NCBI RefSeq assembly: GCF_013522705.1
Contig: NZ_JAAMRE010000002.1
Coordinates: 284,437 to 348,436, forward strand
Reading direction: 5' to 3'
Source: Pseudomonas lurida
Lineage (GTDB): Bacteria > Pseudomonadota > Gammaproteobacteria > Pseudomonadales > Pseudomonadaceae
Length of the DNA stretch: 64,000 bases
Made by a program: the position numbers and the translations under genes. Shown one piece after another: positions 37,737 through 46,086 of this stretch. Each line of letters starts with the position of its first letter. Position 1 is the first letter of the stretch. The notes below the pieces were generated by a model. The model was not told where the DNA came from. It searched no databases and worked only from the letters and a program-made list of their open reading frames with translations.

Positions 37737-38737
37737 TGGGCGTTCTCCTGCTCGAATTGACGTTGCGCGGTTTGCCCGCTCATGGCCATGGACAAGACCG
37801 CCATGCGCACGGCGATGCCGTAGGTCACCTGGTTGAGAATTACAGACTGGTTGCCGTCGGCCACCGCCGATTCAATTTCCACCCCACGGTTGATCGGCCC
37901 CGGGTGCATCACGATGGCATCCGGCTTGGCGCCGGCCAGGCGTGTGGTGGTCAGGCCGAACAGGCGGTAGAACTCGCCTTCGCTCGGCAGCAGGCCACCG
38001 GCCATGCGCTCGCGCTGCAGGCGCAGCATGATCACCACGTCCACATCCTTGAGGCCTTCGGTCATATCGGTGTAGACCTTCACGCCGTACTGCTCGATAC
38101 CGATGGGCAGCAGGGTTTTCGGTGCGATCACGCGAATATCCGGGCAGCCCAGGGTCTTCAGGGCCAGCATGTTCGAGCGCGCCACCCGCGAGTGCAGGAT
38201 GTCGCCGACGATGGCCACCGAGAGGTTTTCAAAGCTGCCCTTGTGCCGACGAATGGTGAGCATGTCGAGCATGCCCTGGGTCGGGTGGGCGTGGCGGCCG
38301 TCGCCGCCGTTGATGATCGCCACCTGCGGGCACACGTGCTCGGCGATGAAATGCGCGGCGCCGGAGTCGCCGTGGCGCACCACGAACATGTCGGCGGCCA
38401 TGGCTTCCAGGTTGCGCAGGGTGTCGAGCAGGGTTTCGCCCTTGCTCGCCGACGAGGTGGATACGTTCAGCGTAATCACGTCGGCCGACAGCCGCTGGGC
38501 CGCCAGTTCAAAGGTGGTGCGGGTGCGCGTGGAGTTCTCGAAGAACACGTTGCAGATGGTTTTGCCGCGCAGCAGCGGGACTTTCTTCACTGCCCGGCCG
38601 CCGACTTCGAGGAACGAGTCAGCGGTGTCGAGGATTTCGGTGAGCAGTTCGCGGGGCAAACCGTCGAGGGACAAGAAGTGTTGCAACTGACCCTGAGCAT
38701 TGAGCTGCAGCGGGCGCTTGGCATCTAGAGGCGTCAT
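37733..38737 (-). CDS. pyrB: Aspartate carbamoyltransferase catalytic subunit
   Basis: 334-aa enzyme that makes carbamoyl-aspartate, the committed pyrimidine step. The carbamoyl-phosphate motif [18 protein letters not shown] is intact and [10 protein letters not shown] closes the aspartate site. The N-terminal extension of about 20 residues ([20 protein letters not shown]) relative to E. coli PyrB is normal for Pseudomonas, where it binds effector nucleotides. Middle gene of pyrR-pyrB-pyrC'. Confidence 0.97.
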   Translation of the reverse strand: MTPLDAKRPLQLNAQGQLQHFLSLDGLPRELLTEILDTADSFLEVGGRAVKKVPLLRGKTICNVFFENSTRTRTTFELAAQRLSADVITLNVSTSSASKGETLLDTLRNLEAMAADMFVVRHGDSGAAHFIAEHVCPQVAIINGGDGRHAHPTQGMLDMLTIRRHKGSFENLSVAIVGDILHSRVARSNMLALKTLGCPDIRVIAPKTLLPIGIEQYGVKVYTDMTEGLKDVDVVIMLRLQRERMAGGLLPSEGEFYRLFGLTTTRLAGAKPDAIVMHPGPINRGVEIESAVADGNQSVILNQVTYGIAVRMAVLSMAMSGQTAQRQFEQENAQ

Positions 38738-38761
38738 CGCGGGGACTCTTTACAAGGCGGT

Positions 38762-39268
38762 TTAAGGGGCGAGGTCTTGCAGTTCGAGTTCGAGCGGCGT
38801 GGGACCGGACAATTTTACCCGCTGATGGGCTTGCAGCGACAGGGTGGCGCCGACCACATCGGGGCTGATCGGTAATTCGCCGGCGTCCAGGTCCAGCAGG
38901 CACACCAGGGTCACGCTGGCCGGGCGGCCGTAGTCGAACAGTTCATTCATGGCCGCGCGAATGGTGCGCCCGCTCATCAGTACGTCGTCGATCAGCACCA
39001 GGTGCTGGCCTTCGATTTCAAAGGGCAGGGCGGATGGGCGGACTTGCGGGTGCAGGCCGTTCTGGCTGAAGTCGTCGCGGTAGAAGGACACATCCAGCGT
39101 GCCGAGCGGCGACTCGCTGCCCAGTGCTTCGAGCAACGCCTGGGCGACCCATACGCCACCGGTGCGGATGCCGATAAAGCGCGGTTCGTTGATGCCGCGG
39201 TGTTCCAGGTGCGCCTTGAGGCGTATTGCCATCTGGCTGATCAGTTCGGCGGGATTGGGCAGGCTCAT
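38762..39268 (-). CDS. pyrR: PyrR bifunctional regulator/uracil phosphoribosyltransferase
   Basis: 168-aa protein with a type I phosphoribosyltransferase fold. The PRPP motif is [17 protein letters not shown]. In Pseudomonas PyrR heads the pyrBC' operon and affects its expression; RNA binding was shown mainly in Gram-positives. I chose [12 protein letters not shown] at 39268 (preceded by AGGAGCCACC) over the open extension to 39340. It lies directly behind a strong terminator hairpin placed just after ruvX. Confidence 0.94.
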   Translation of the reverse strand: MSLPNPAELISQMAIRLKAHLEHRGINEPRFIGIRTGGVWVAQALLEALGSESPLGTLDVSFYRDDFSQNGLHPQVRPSALPFEIEGQHLVLIDDVLMSGRTIRAAMNELFDYGRPASVTLVCLLDLDAGELPISPDVVGATLSLQAHQRVKLSGPTPLELELQDLAP

Positions 39269-39324
39269 GGTGGCTCCTTCTTGGCCTTGCGCCTCGAGGT
39301 GGCGGCAGGGGTCGGGCTCAAACG

Positions 39325-39348
39325 TAAAAAGACGCGGCAAGCCGCGTC
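39325..39348 (-). terminator. Rho-independent terminator between ruvX and pyrR
   Basis: On the minus strand GACGCGGC-TT-GCCGCGTC (39331-39348) is followed by T5 (39326-39330). It begins 3 nt after the ruvX stop and ends 57 nt before the pyrR start, so it either ends yqgE-ruvX or acts as a leader attenuator of pyrRBC'. Confidence 0.88.
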
Positions 39349-39350
39349 AG

Positions 39351-39788
39351 TCAGGATTCAAATAAAGCCGTGTTTTCATCCAGCCAACCCTGCAACAGCA
39401 GGGCGGCGGCGATGGCATCCACGGGGTTGTCGCGGTAGCTGCCCTTCTGCCCGCCACGGTCACGGCGTTCACCCTTGGCTTCGAAGGTGGTCAGGCGCTC
39501 GTCATGGGTATAGAAGGGGATGTTGTAGCGGCCATTGAGGCGGCGCGCGAACTTCTCGGCGCGCAGGCACATGTCGCTGGGCGTGCCGTCCATATTCAGG
39601 GGCAGGCCGACGACGACCGCGTCGGGTTTCCATTCCTTGATCAGGGCTTCGACCTGATTCCAGTCCGGGATGCCGTTCTGGGCCTTGAGGGTGCACAGCT
39701 CGCGGGCCTGGCCGGTGATAACCTGGCCGACCGCCACGCCGATCTGCTTGGTGCCGTAGTCAAAACCGAGGATCAAGCGCAAAGCCAT
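39351..39788 (-). CDS. ruvX: RuvX/YqgF-type Holliday junction resolvase
   Basis: 145-aa RNase H-fold protein of the YqgF family. The first acidic residue lies in LILGFDYGTKQIGVAVGQ, the second in VVGLPLNMDGTPSDM, and the last in the C-terminal YRDNPVDAIAAALLLQGWLD. YqgF is implicated in pre-16S rRNA 5'-end maturation in E. coli and named for Holliday junction resolution by homology. Start overlaps the yqgE stop by one base (TGATG). Confidence 0.95.
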   Translation of the reverse strand: MALRLILGFDYGTKQIGVAVGQVITGQARELCTLKAQNGIPDWNQVEALIKEWKPDAVVVGLPLNMDGTPSDMCLRAEKFARRLNGRYNIPFYTHDERLTTFEAKGERRDRGGQKGSYRDNPVDAIAAALLLQGWLDENTALFES

Positions 39789-40357
39789 CAGGCGTGCCCC
39801 GCCTGACTGGTCAGCAGGCTGAGGTTGACCCCAAGCTTTGCCGCCGCCGCGTCCAGGCGCAGTTCGCTGGCGGTGCTGAACAGAATGTCGGGGTCAAACG
39901 GGCAGGTCAGCCAGGCATTGCCGGCCAGCTCGGCTTCCAGTTGTCCGGCTTCCCAGCCGGCATAACCCAGGGTGATGACGCTTTGCTCGGGGCCCACGCC
40001 GTCGGCGATGGCGAACAACACGTCCTGGGAAGTGGACAGCGACACACCGTCCAGGTCCACCGTGGCCTGGAACGTCGGCCCGGTAGGGTGCAATACGAAG
40101 CCGCGATCGGTCTGTACCGGGCCGCCAATGTAGATCGGCACGCCCTGGCAACGTGCCGGCGGGTCAACTTCGGGGCGCAGTTGCTCGAGGATATCGGCCA
40201 GGTTCAGCTCCTGCGGGCGGTTCACGATCAACCCCATGGCACCATTGGCCGTGTGCTCGACGATGTAGGTCAAGGTGTGCGCAAAGTTCGGGTCGGCCAT
40301 GTGGGGCATGGCGATCAGGAATTGGTGCTTGAGGTAGGTCGGGCTGACATTTTTCAT
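39788..40357 (-). CDS. UPF0301 protein YqgE
   Basis: 189-aa YqgE/AlgH-family protein. Diagnostic segments are FLIAMPHMADPNFAHTLTYI, IVNRPQELNLADILEQL and GGPVQTDRGFVLHP. In P. aeruginosa the orthologue AlgH has been tied to alginate regulation, but no biochemical activity is agreed. I chose MKNVSPTYLKHQ at 40357. It is coupled to ruvX by a one-base overlap. Confidence 0.93.
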   Translation of the reverse strand: MKNVSPTYLKHQFLIAMPHMADPNFAHTLTYIVEHTANGAMGLIVNRPQELNLADILEQLRPEVDPPARCQGVPIYIGGPVQTDRGFVLHPTGPTFQATVDLDGVSLSTSQDVLFAIADGVGPEQSVITLGYAGWEAGQLEAELAGNAWLTCPFDPDILFSTASELRLDAAAAKLGVNLSLLTSQAGHA

Positions 40358-40411
40358 GCCCGCTAGTGTGGCGGCGCGGGGGCGAACTGACAAGCCAGGT
40401 GTGAGCGCCGA

Positions 40412-41317
40412 TCAGTTGCTGGAGAGTCGATCGCCCTTGGCGAATTTCCAGGTGCGGATGATTTCCAGGCGGTCCACATCATTCAAGTCCCCGGTGAACG
40501 GTGCAAACGGCGCCGCCAGGCGCACGATGCGCTGGGCGGCCTGGTCCAGCAGCGGCTGCCCGGAAGATTCCAGCACCTGCACTTCATACAGCGTGCCGTC
40601 GCGGTTGATCGACACCAATAGGCGCAGATTGCCGTAGATCTGCTGGCGGCGAGCTTCTTCGGGATAGTTCAGATTGCCGATGCGCTCGACTTTCTTGCGC
40701 CATTCGTCCTTATACCAGGCGCCTTTATCACGCATGGTCGAGGCCGCGTTCAGGCGGTAGATGCGCGGGCGCTTGGCATACAGCTGTTGTTCGTTGGCCA
40801 GTTCGGCTTCCAGGCTGGAGATCTCGTCGGACAGCTGCGAGCTGTCGAACGTCGGCGCCGGTTTTACCGGCTCGGGCTGCGGCTCGGTCTTGGTCTTCTC
40901 GCGCTGGGTCGGGGCTTTCTGCGGCTTGGGCGCCACAGTGGTCACAGCGGCTTTTGGCGCGGCCTGCTTGACCTCCGGCTTGGGCGCCGGCGGCGGCGTG
41001 ACTTTATTGACCTTGTTGTCCTGGAAGGGCGCCACTTCAGTGGTCTTGGGGACCGCTTTCTTGTCCAGCGTGCCGCTGCCTTGCTGATTATCCTGCGCGA
41101 GAAAGTCGGCCTTTTCAGGCTTCTTTTCGCTTTTGAAGGTGGCGAGGGTGATTTCCAGGGTCTTGGTGATCTGCTTGGGCTCGACCATGGTAAAGCCCAC
41201 GCCGAGGATGACGGCCAGGTGAATCAACGCTGCCAGGAACAGGGTAAAACCGAGCCGATCAGCCGGGCGCACGCCGCTGTGGGAGAGTTCGGGGGGCAGC
41301 TCGGACGGGAGGGACAT
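40412..41317 (-). CDS. TonB-type energy transducer (TonB3-like)
   Basis: About 301-aa protein. A single N-terminal membrane helix (LGFTLFLAALIHLAVILGVGF) is followed by a long Lys/Pro/Ala-rich periplasmic spacer, a short coiled-coil (SSLEAELANEQQLYAKR) and a C-terminal TonB domain with NYPEEARRQQIYGNLRLLV and VLESSGQPLLDQAA. By position it matches PA0406 (tonB3), which was linked to twitching motility in P. aeruginosa; no ExbB/ExbD genes are near. The Met at 41317 (MSLPSELPPEL) is preferred; further Mets upstream (41329, 41401) run into a repeat-derived leader. Confidence 0.88.
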   Translation of the reverse strand: MSLPSELPPELSHSGVRPADRLGFTLFLAALIHLAVILGVGFTMVEPKQITKTLEITLATFKSEKKPEKADFLAQDNQQGSGTLDKKAVPKTTEVAPFQDNKVNKVTPPPAPKPEVKQAAPKAAVTTVAPKPQKAPTQREKTKTEPQPEPVKPAPTFDSSQLSDEISSLEAELANEQQLYAKRPRIYRLNAASTMRDKGAWYKDEWRKKVERIGNLNYPEEARRQQIYGNLRLLVSINRDGTLYEVQVLESSGQPLLDQAAQRIVRLAAPFAPFTGDLNDVDRLEIIRTWKFAKGDRLSSN

Positions 41318-41365
41318 AAAAACCAACATCGCGTATTTCGAGGTTCGGCATGATAACGCAATGTT

Positions 41366-41452
41366 GGTTTTTAGCTTCATGCGACAAGTTACAAGCTGCA
41401 AGCTTTGGCGCGGTCAGCCTTAAACTTGCCGCTTGGAGCTTGTCACCTGCAG
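41366..41452. repeat. Imperfect AAGCTGCAAGCTTG-type intergenic repeat
   Basis: Repeated short units on both strands (CAAGTTACAAGCTGCAAGCT, then CTTGCCGCTTGGAGCTTGTC and ACCTGCAGCTTCGCG). This resembles the AAGCTGCAAGC intergenic repeats common in fluorescent pseudomonads. It covers the end of gshB and the gap to tonB. Confidence 0.55.
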
Positions 41453-42391
41453 CTTCGCGTCTATCGCGGCCATCAACATTTCGCCGATGTTCGTGCCAAA
41501 TGCGTTATCGATCTCGCGGATGCATGTCGGGCTGGTCACGTTGATTTCAGTGAGATGCTCGCCGATCACGTCCAGACCGACAAACAGCAGGCCTTTTTCC
41601 CGCAGCGTCGGGCCGACCTGCGCGGCGATCCAGCGGTCTTTGTCCGACAGCGGGCGTGCCTCACCGCGCCCGCCGGCGGCCAGATTGCCTCGGGTCTCAC
41701 CGGCGGCCGGGATGCGCGCCAGGCAATAATCCACCGGTTCGCCGTCGATCATCAGGATGCGCTTGTCGCCGTCCTTGATTGCCGGCAGATAGGCCTGGCC
41801 CATGATTTGCTGGCTGCCCAGCACGGTCAGGGTTTCCAGGATCACCGACAGGTTGGGGTCGCCGGCGCGGTGGCGGAAAATCGAGGTGCCGCCCATGCCG
41901 TCCAACGGTTTAAGGATCACGTCACCGTGTTTGGCGGCGAATTCACGCAGCACATCGGCGCGGCGGCTGACCACGGTGGGCGGGGTGCATTGCGGGAAGA
42001 GGGTGGCGAACAGCTTTTCATTGCAGTCGCGCAGGCTCTGCGGCTTGTTGACGATCAATACGCCGTCGCGCTCAGCCTGCTCCAGCAGGTACGTGGAGTA
42101 GACGAACTCCATGTCGAACGGCGGGTCCTTGCGCATCAGGATCACGTCCAGATCGCTCAGGGGGCTGTCGATTTCATCCTGCAGTTCAAACCATTTTTCG
42201 GGGTTGGCGAACACTTGCAGCGGGCGCATGCGCGCACGGGCCTGGCCCTCGCCCTGGTACAGGTCGCGCTGCTCCATATAGAACAGGGTCCAGCCACGGG
42301 CCTGGGCGGCCAGGAGCATGGCCAGCGAGCTGTCCTTTTTATAGGAAATGCTGGCGATAGGATCCATGACAATGCCGACGCGAACGCTCAT
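41420..42391 (-). CDS. gshB: Glutathione synthetase
   Basis: 323-aa ATP-grasp enzyme that joins gamma-glutamylcysteine and glycine. It begins MSVRVGIVMDPIASISYKKD, holds VILKPLDGMGGTSIFRH (ATP and glycine-rich loop) and ends in NVTSPTCIREIDNAFG. I chose the start at 42391 over the upstream extension to 42421. The last eight to ten residues (about QVTSSKRQV) are encoded by the adjacent AAGCTGCAAG-type repeat, making it a little longer than the usual 316-318 aa. Divergent from pilG. Confidence 0.96.
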   Translation of the reverse strand: MSVRVGIVMDPIASISYKKDSSLAMLLAAQARGWTLFYMEQRDLYQGEGQARARMRPLQVFANPEKWFELQDEIDSPLSDLDVILMRKDPPFDMEFVYSTYLLEQAERDGVLIVNKPQSLRDCNEKLFATLFPQCTPPTVVSRRADVLREFAAKHGDVILKPLDGMGGTSIFRHRAGDPNLSVILETLTVLGSQQIMGQAYLPAIKDGDKRILMIDGEPVDYCLARIPAAGETRGNLAAGGRGEARPLSDKDRWIAAQVGPTLREKGLLFVGLDVIGEHLTEINVTSPTCIREIDNAFGTNIGEMLMAAIDAKLQVTSSKRQV

Positions 42392-42629
42392 GGGAGATTT
42401 CCTCTGACAAATTGGGCGCATAAAAGTGGCGTCAGAGTGGCGCTGACGCTGTTGTGGGTCAAGGAAAAACCACCTGGCGGGTGCCTCGATAGATTGCTCC
42501 CCGAGACTGTGCTAAAAAGGCTGCCACGACGCAGCAGGCCGTGAATTCCAAGGCCCGCGGCGCTCATCCTGTGCAACATCAGGCAGTACACACCGAAAAC
42601 CGATTCGCTGTGGCGATGGTAGAGCAGAT

Positions 42630-43037
42630 ATGGAACAGCATTCCAACGCCTTGAGGGTGATGGTGATCGACGATTCGAAGACGATCCGCCGCACCGCCGA
42701 GACGCTGTTGAAAAACGCGGGGTGCGACGTCATCACGGCCATCGACGGTTTCGATGCCCTGGCGCGGATTGTGGATCATCACCCGCACATTATCTTTGTC
42801 GACATCATGATGCCGCGCCTGGATGGCTATCAGACCTGCGCCCTGGTGAAGAACAACCCGGCGTTCAAGGCGATCCCGGTGATCATGCTGTCATCCAAGG
42901 ACGGCCTGTTCGATAAAGCCAAGGGGCGCATCGTGGGGGTCGACCAGTTTTTGACCAAGCCTTTCAGCAAGGAAGAACTGCTGGGTGCGATCAAGGCCTA
43001 CGTGCCGGGGTTCGCCGCAGTGGAACAAGCACACTGA
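42630..43037 (+). CDS. pilG: Twitching motility response regulator PilG
   Basis: 135-aa single-domain CheY-like receiver. The acidic pocket is IDDSK (Asp14, Asp15), the phosphoacceptor Asp58 is in FVDIMMPRLDG, and Lys110 in FLTKPF completes the site. In P. aeruginosa ChpA phosphorylates PilG to promote pilus extension and cAMP signalling. First gene of pilGHIJ-chpA-chpC; about 240 nt separate its start from gshB. Confidence 0.96.
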   Translation: MEQHSNALRVMVIDDSKTIRRTAETLLKNAGCDVITAIDGFDALARIVDHHPHIIFVDIMMPRLDGYQTCALVKNNPAFKAIPVIMLSSKDGLFDKAKGRIVGVDQFLTKPFSKEELLGAIKAYVPGFAAVEQAH

Positions 43038-43082
43038 CGCCGCTTCACAACGCCGGCGCCGACCAATGTAGTGGGGAAAACC

Positions 43083-43448
43083 ATGGCACGTGTTCTGATC
43101 GTCGACGATTCGCCGACCGAAATGTACAAACTCACCGGCATGCTGGAAAAGCACGGGCACGAAGTGCTCAAAGCCGAAAACGGCGCGGACGGCGTGGCCC
43201 TGGCCCGTCAGGAAAAACCCGACGCCGTGCTGATGGACATCGTAATGCCGGGCCTCAATGGCTTCCAGGCCACCCGCCAGCTGTCCAAGGAGCCGGAAAC
43301 CAACGGTATCCCGATCATCATCATCACCACCAAGGACCAGGACACCGACAAGATCTGGGGCGCGCGCCAGGGTGCCAAGGATTACCTGACCAAGCCGGTG
43401 GACGAAGAAACCCTGATCGCCACCCTGAACAAGGTGCTGGCCGGCTGA
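43083..43448 (+). CDS. pilH: Twitching motility response regulator PilH
   Basis: 121-aa CheY-like receiver, the second phospho-target of ChpA, which tunes PilG signalling and retraction. VDDSPTEMYKL gives the acidic pocket, Asp52 in LMDIVMPGLNG is the phosphoacceptor and Lys104 lies in YLTKPV. I chose ATG 43083 (MARVLIVDDSP), preceded by GGGGAAAACC. 45 nt after pilG, 12 nt before pilI. Confidence 0.96.
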   Translation: MARVLIVDDSPTEMYKLTGMLEKHGHEVLKAENGADGVALARQEKPDAVLMDIVMPGLNGFQATRQLSKEPETNGIPIIIITTKDQDTDKIWGARQGAKDYLTKPVDEETLIATLNKVLAG

Positions 43449-43460
43449 CGGCACGCCATC

Positions 43461-43985
43461 ATGACCGAGTCGCAGACCGCCTTCGAGCTGTTGCTGGACA
43501 TCGACCGCCGCTGTCGCCTGTTGGCCGCCGACCTGCCGTCCCAGGATGCCGGCTTGCAGCGCTGGAGCGGGATTGGCTTTCGGGTGGGCGCGCACTGGTT
43601 TGTGGCGCCGATGGGGGAAGTCGCCGAAGTCCTGCATGAGCCGCGCTGCACGTTAATGCCCGGAGTCAAGACCTGGGTGCGAGGCGTGGCGAATCTGCGT
43701 GGGCGGTTGTTGCCGGTGATGGACCTCGGCGGGTTCCTCGGCGAGGCGCTGTCCAAGGCGCGCAAGCAACGGCGGGTGCTGGTGGTGGAATTCAATGACC
43801 TGTTTGTCGGGTTGCTGGTGGACGAGGTGGTGGGCATGCAGCATTTCGCGCAAGACGCTTTATTGGCCAGCGCCCAGCCAGGCGCGCCGTTTATCCAGGG
43901 CCGATTTGACGGCGAGCCGCTCTGGCAGGTCTTCAGCCCCTTCGCCCTGGCCCAGGCGCCGGGCTTCATGGATGTCGCCGCATGA
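43461..43985 (+). CDS. pilI: CheW-like coupling protein PilI
   Basis: 174-aa CheW-domain adaptor that links the receptor PilJ to the kinase ChpA. The CheW core shows [34 protein letters not shown] and [20 protein letters not shown]. Its stop overlaps the pilJ start by 4 nt. No pilK or cheR-type gene follows, unlike in P. aeruginosa. Confidence 0.95.
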   Translation: MTESQTAFELLLDIDRRCRLLAADLPSQDAGLQRWSGIGFRVGAHWFVAPMGEVAEVLHEPRCTLMPGVKTWVRGVANLRGRLLPVMDLGGFLGEALSKARKQRRVLVVEFNDLFVGLLVDEVVGMQHFAQDALLASAQPGAPFIQGRFDGEPLWQVFSPFALAQAPGFMDVAA

Positions 43986-46033
43986 CCACCGTGACCCCGC
44001 CCAAACCCCAGGCCGGCTCGCGCAGCCGCTCGCAGATCATCGTGCTGTTTATCGCGCTGATCGTGTTCATCATGTTGTTGTTCGCCAACTTCGCCTACCT
44101 CAATACCCAATCCACTTACGACAAGCAGTACATCGGCCACGCCGGTGAATTGCGCGTGCTGTCCCAACGTATCGCCAAGAACGCCACCGAAGCCGCCGCC
44201 GGCAAGGCCGCCGCGTTCAAGCTGCTGGGCGAAGCGCGCAACGACTTTGCCCAGCGCTGGGGCTACCTGAAAAAAGGCGACCCGCAAACCGGCCTGCCCG
44301 CCGCCCCCAGCGCCGTGCGCGGCGAAATGCGCGCGGTGCAGACCGACTGGGAAGCCTTGCTGAAAAACACCGACGCGATCCTGGCCAGCGAACAAACGGT
44401 GCTGTCCCTGCACCAAGTGGCGGCGACCCTCGCCGAAACCGTGCCGCAATTGCAGATGGAATCGGAAAAAGTCGTCGATATCCTGCTTCAGCGCGGCGCG
44501 CCGGCCAGCCAGGTAGCCTTGGCCCAGCGCCAATCGTTGCTCGCCGAGCGCATCCTGGGCGCGGTCAATACCGTGCTTGCCGGCGACGAAACCGCCGTAC
44601 AGGCTGCCGATGCCTTCGGTCGCGATGCCAACCGCTTCGGCCAGGTGCTCAATGGCATGCTCAACGGCAACCCGGGGCTGCGCATCACTCAGGTCGAAGA
44701 CCGCGATGCCCGCGCACGGCTGGCGGAAATCGCCGAGCTGTTCGAATTCGTTTCCGGCTCGGTGGATGAAATCCTGGAAACCTCGCCCCAGTTGTTTCAG
44801 GTGCGCGCCTCGGCGAGCAATATTTTCAACCTCTCCCAGACCCTGCTCGATGAAGCCTCGCGCCTTGCCAGCGGCTTTGAAAATCTGGCCGGCGGGCGCA
44901 GTTTCGACACCATCGGCGGCTACGTACTGGGCCTGCTGGCGTTGACCTCGATTATCCTGATCGGCTTGGTGATGGTGCGTGAGACCAACCGCCAGTTGCA
45001 CGAAACCGCCGAGAAAAACGAGCGCAATCAGAACGCGATCATGCGCCTGCTCGACGAAATCGAAGACCTCGCCGACGGCGATCTCACCGTGACCGCCTCG
45101 GTCACAGAGGATTTCACCGGCACCATCGCCGACTCCATCAACTATTCGGTGGACCAACTGCGCGATCTGGTGGCCACCATCAACCTCACCGCCGGGCAAG
45201 TGGCCGGTGCAGTGCAGGAAACCCAGGCCACCGCCATGCACCTGGCACAGGCGTCCGAGCACCAGGCCCAGCAGATCGCCGAAGCGTCCACCGCGATCAA
45301 CCAGATGGCCCAGTCCATCGACCAGGTGTCGGCCAACGCCGCCGAATCCTCCGCGGTGGCCGAGCGCTCGGTGGAAATCGCCAACAAGGGCAACGAGGTG
45401 GTGCATAACACCATCCATGGCATGGACAACATTCGCGAGCAGATCCAGGACACCGCCAAGCGCATCAAACGCCTGGGTGAGTCCTCACAGGAGATCGGCG
45501 ATATCGTCAGCCTGATCGACGACATTGCCGATCAGACCAACATCCTCGCCCTCAATGCGGCGATCCAGGCCAGCATGGCCGGCGACGCCGGGCGCGGGTT
45601 CGCCGTGGTGGCCGATGAAGTGCAACGCCTGGCCGAGCGTTCATCGGCGGCAACCCGGCAGATTGAAACCCTGGTGCGGGCGATCCAGGCCGATACCAAC
45701 GAAGCGGTGATCTCCATGGAGCAGACCACCACCGAAGTGGTGCGCGGCGCGCGGTTGGCGCAGGACGCCGGGGTGGCGCTGGAAGAGATCGAGGGCGTGT
45801 CGAAAACCCTGGCGGCGTTGATCCAGAGCATCTCCAACGCGGCGCAGCAGCAGACCTCGTCGGCGGGGCAGATCTCCCTGACCATGAACGTGATCCAGCA
45901 GATCACCACGCAGACCTCGTCGGGTTCCACCGCTACCGCCGAAAGCATCGGCAACCTGGCGAAGATGGCGAGCCAGTTGCGCCGGTCGGTGTCGGGTTTC
46001 ACCCTGCCGCCGCCCAAACAGGTCGACAGTTGA
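43982..46033 (+). CDS. pilJ: Methyl-accepting chemoreceptor PilJ
   Basis: 683-aa receptor of the pilus chemosensory system. Transmembrane helix 1 is [20 protein letters not shown] (about 20-40) and helix 2 lies near 313-335. The periplasmic part between them is all-helical with two PilJ repeats. A HAMP-like region precedes the signalling domain, whose hairpin tip reads [19 protein letters not shown]. It ends 53 nt before chpA. In other pseudomonads PilJ reports surface contact or pilin binding to ChpA. Confidence 0.96.
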   Translation: MTTVTPPKPQAGSRSRSQIIVLFIALIVFIMLLFANFAYLNTQSTYDKQYIGHAGELRVLSQRIAKNATEAAAGKAAAFKLLGEARNDFAQRWGYLKKGDPQTGLPAAPSAVRGEMRAVQTDWEALLKNTDAILASEQTVLSLHQVAATLAETVPQLQMESEKVVDILLQRGAPASQVALAQRQSLLAERILGAVNTVLAGDETAVQAADAFGRDANRFGQVLNGMLNGNPGLRITQVEDRDARARLAEIAELFEFVSGSVDEILETSPQLFQVRASASNIFNLSQTLLDEASRLASGFENLAGGRSFDTIGGYVLGLLALTSIILIGLVMVRETNRQLHETAEKNERNQNAIMRLLDEIEDLADGDLTVTASVTEDFTGTIADSINYSVDQLRDLVATINLTAGQVAGAVQETQATAMHLAQASEHQAQQIAEASTAINQMAQSIDQVSANAAESSAVAERSVEIANKGNEVVHNTIHGMDNIREQIQDTAKRIKRLGESSQEIGDIVSLIDDIADQTNILALNAAIQASMAGDAGRGFAVVADEVQRLAERSSAATRQIETLVRAIQADTNEAVISMEQTTTEVVRGARLAQDAGVALEEIEGVSKTLAALIQSISNAAQQQTSSAGQISLTMNVIQQITTQTSSGSTATAESIGNLAKMASQLRRSVSGFTLPPPKQVDS

Positions 46034-46086
46034 CAGGTACAGGTTTCAAGAACACCAGCAATCCATGAATTCAAAGCGGAGCAGTT

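Noticed and set aside
43382..45418. A 678-codon minus-strand frame opposite pilI and pilJ
   Set aside because: Shadow of pilJ; the Gly/His/Val-rich translation has no domain, and pilJ is intact on the other strand.
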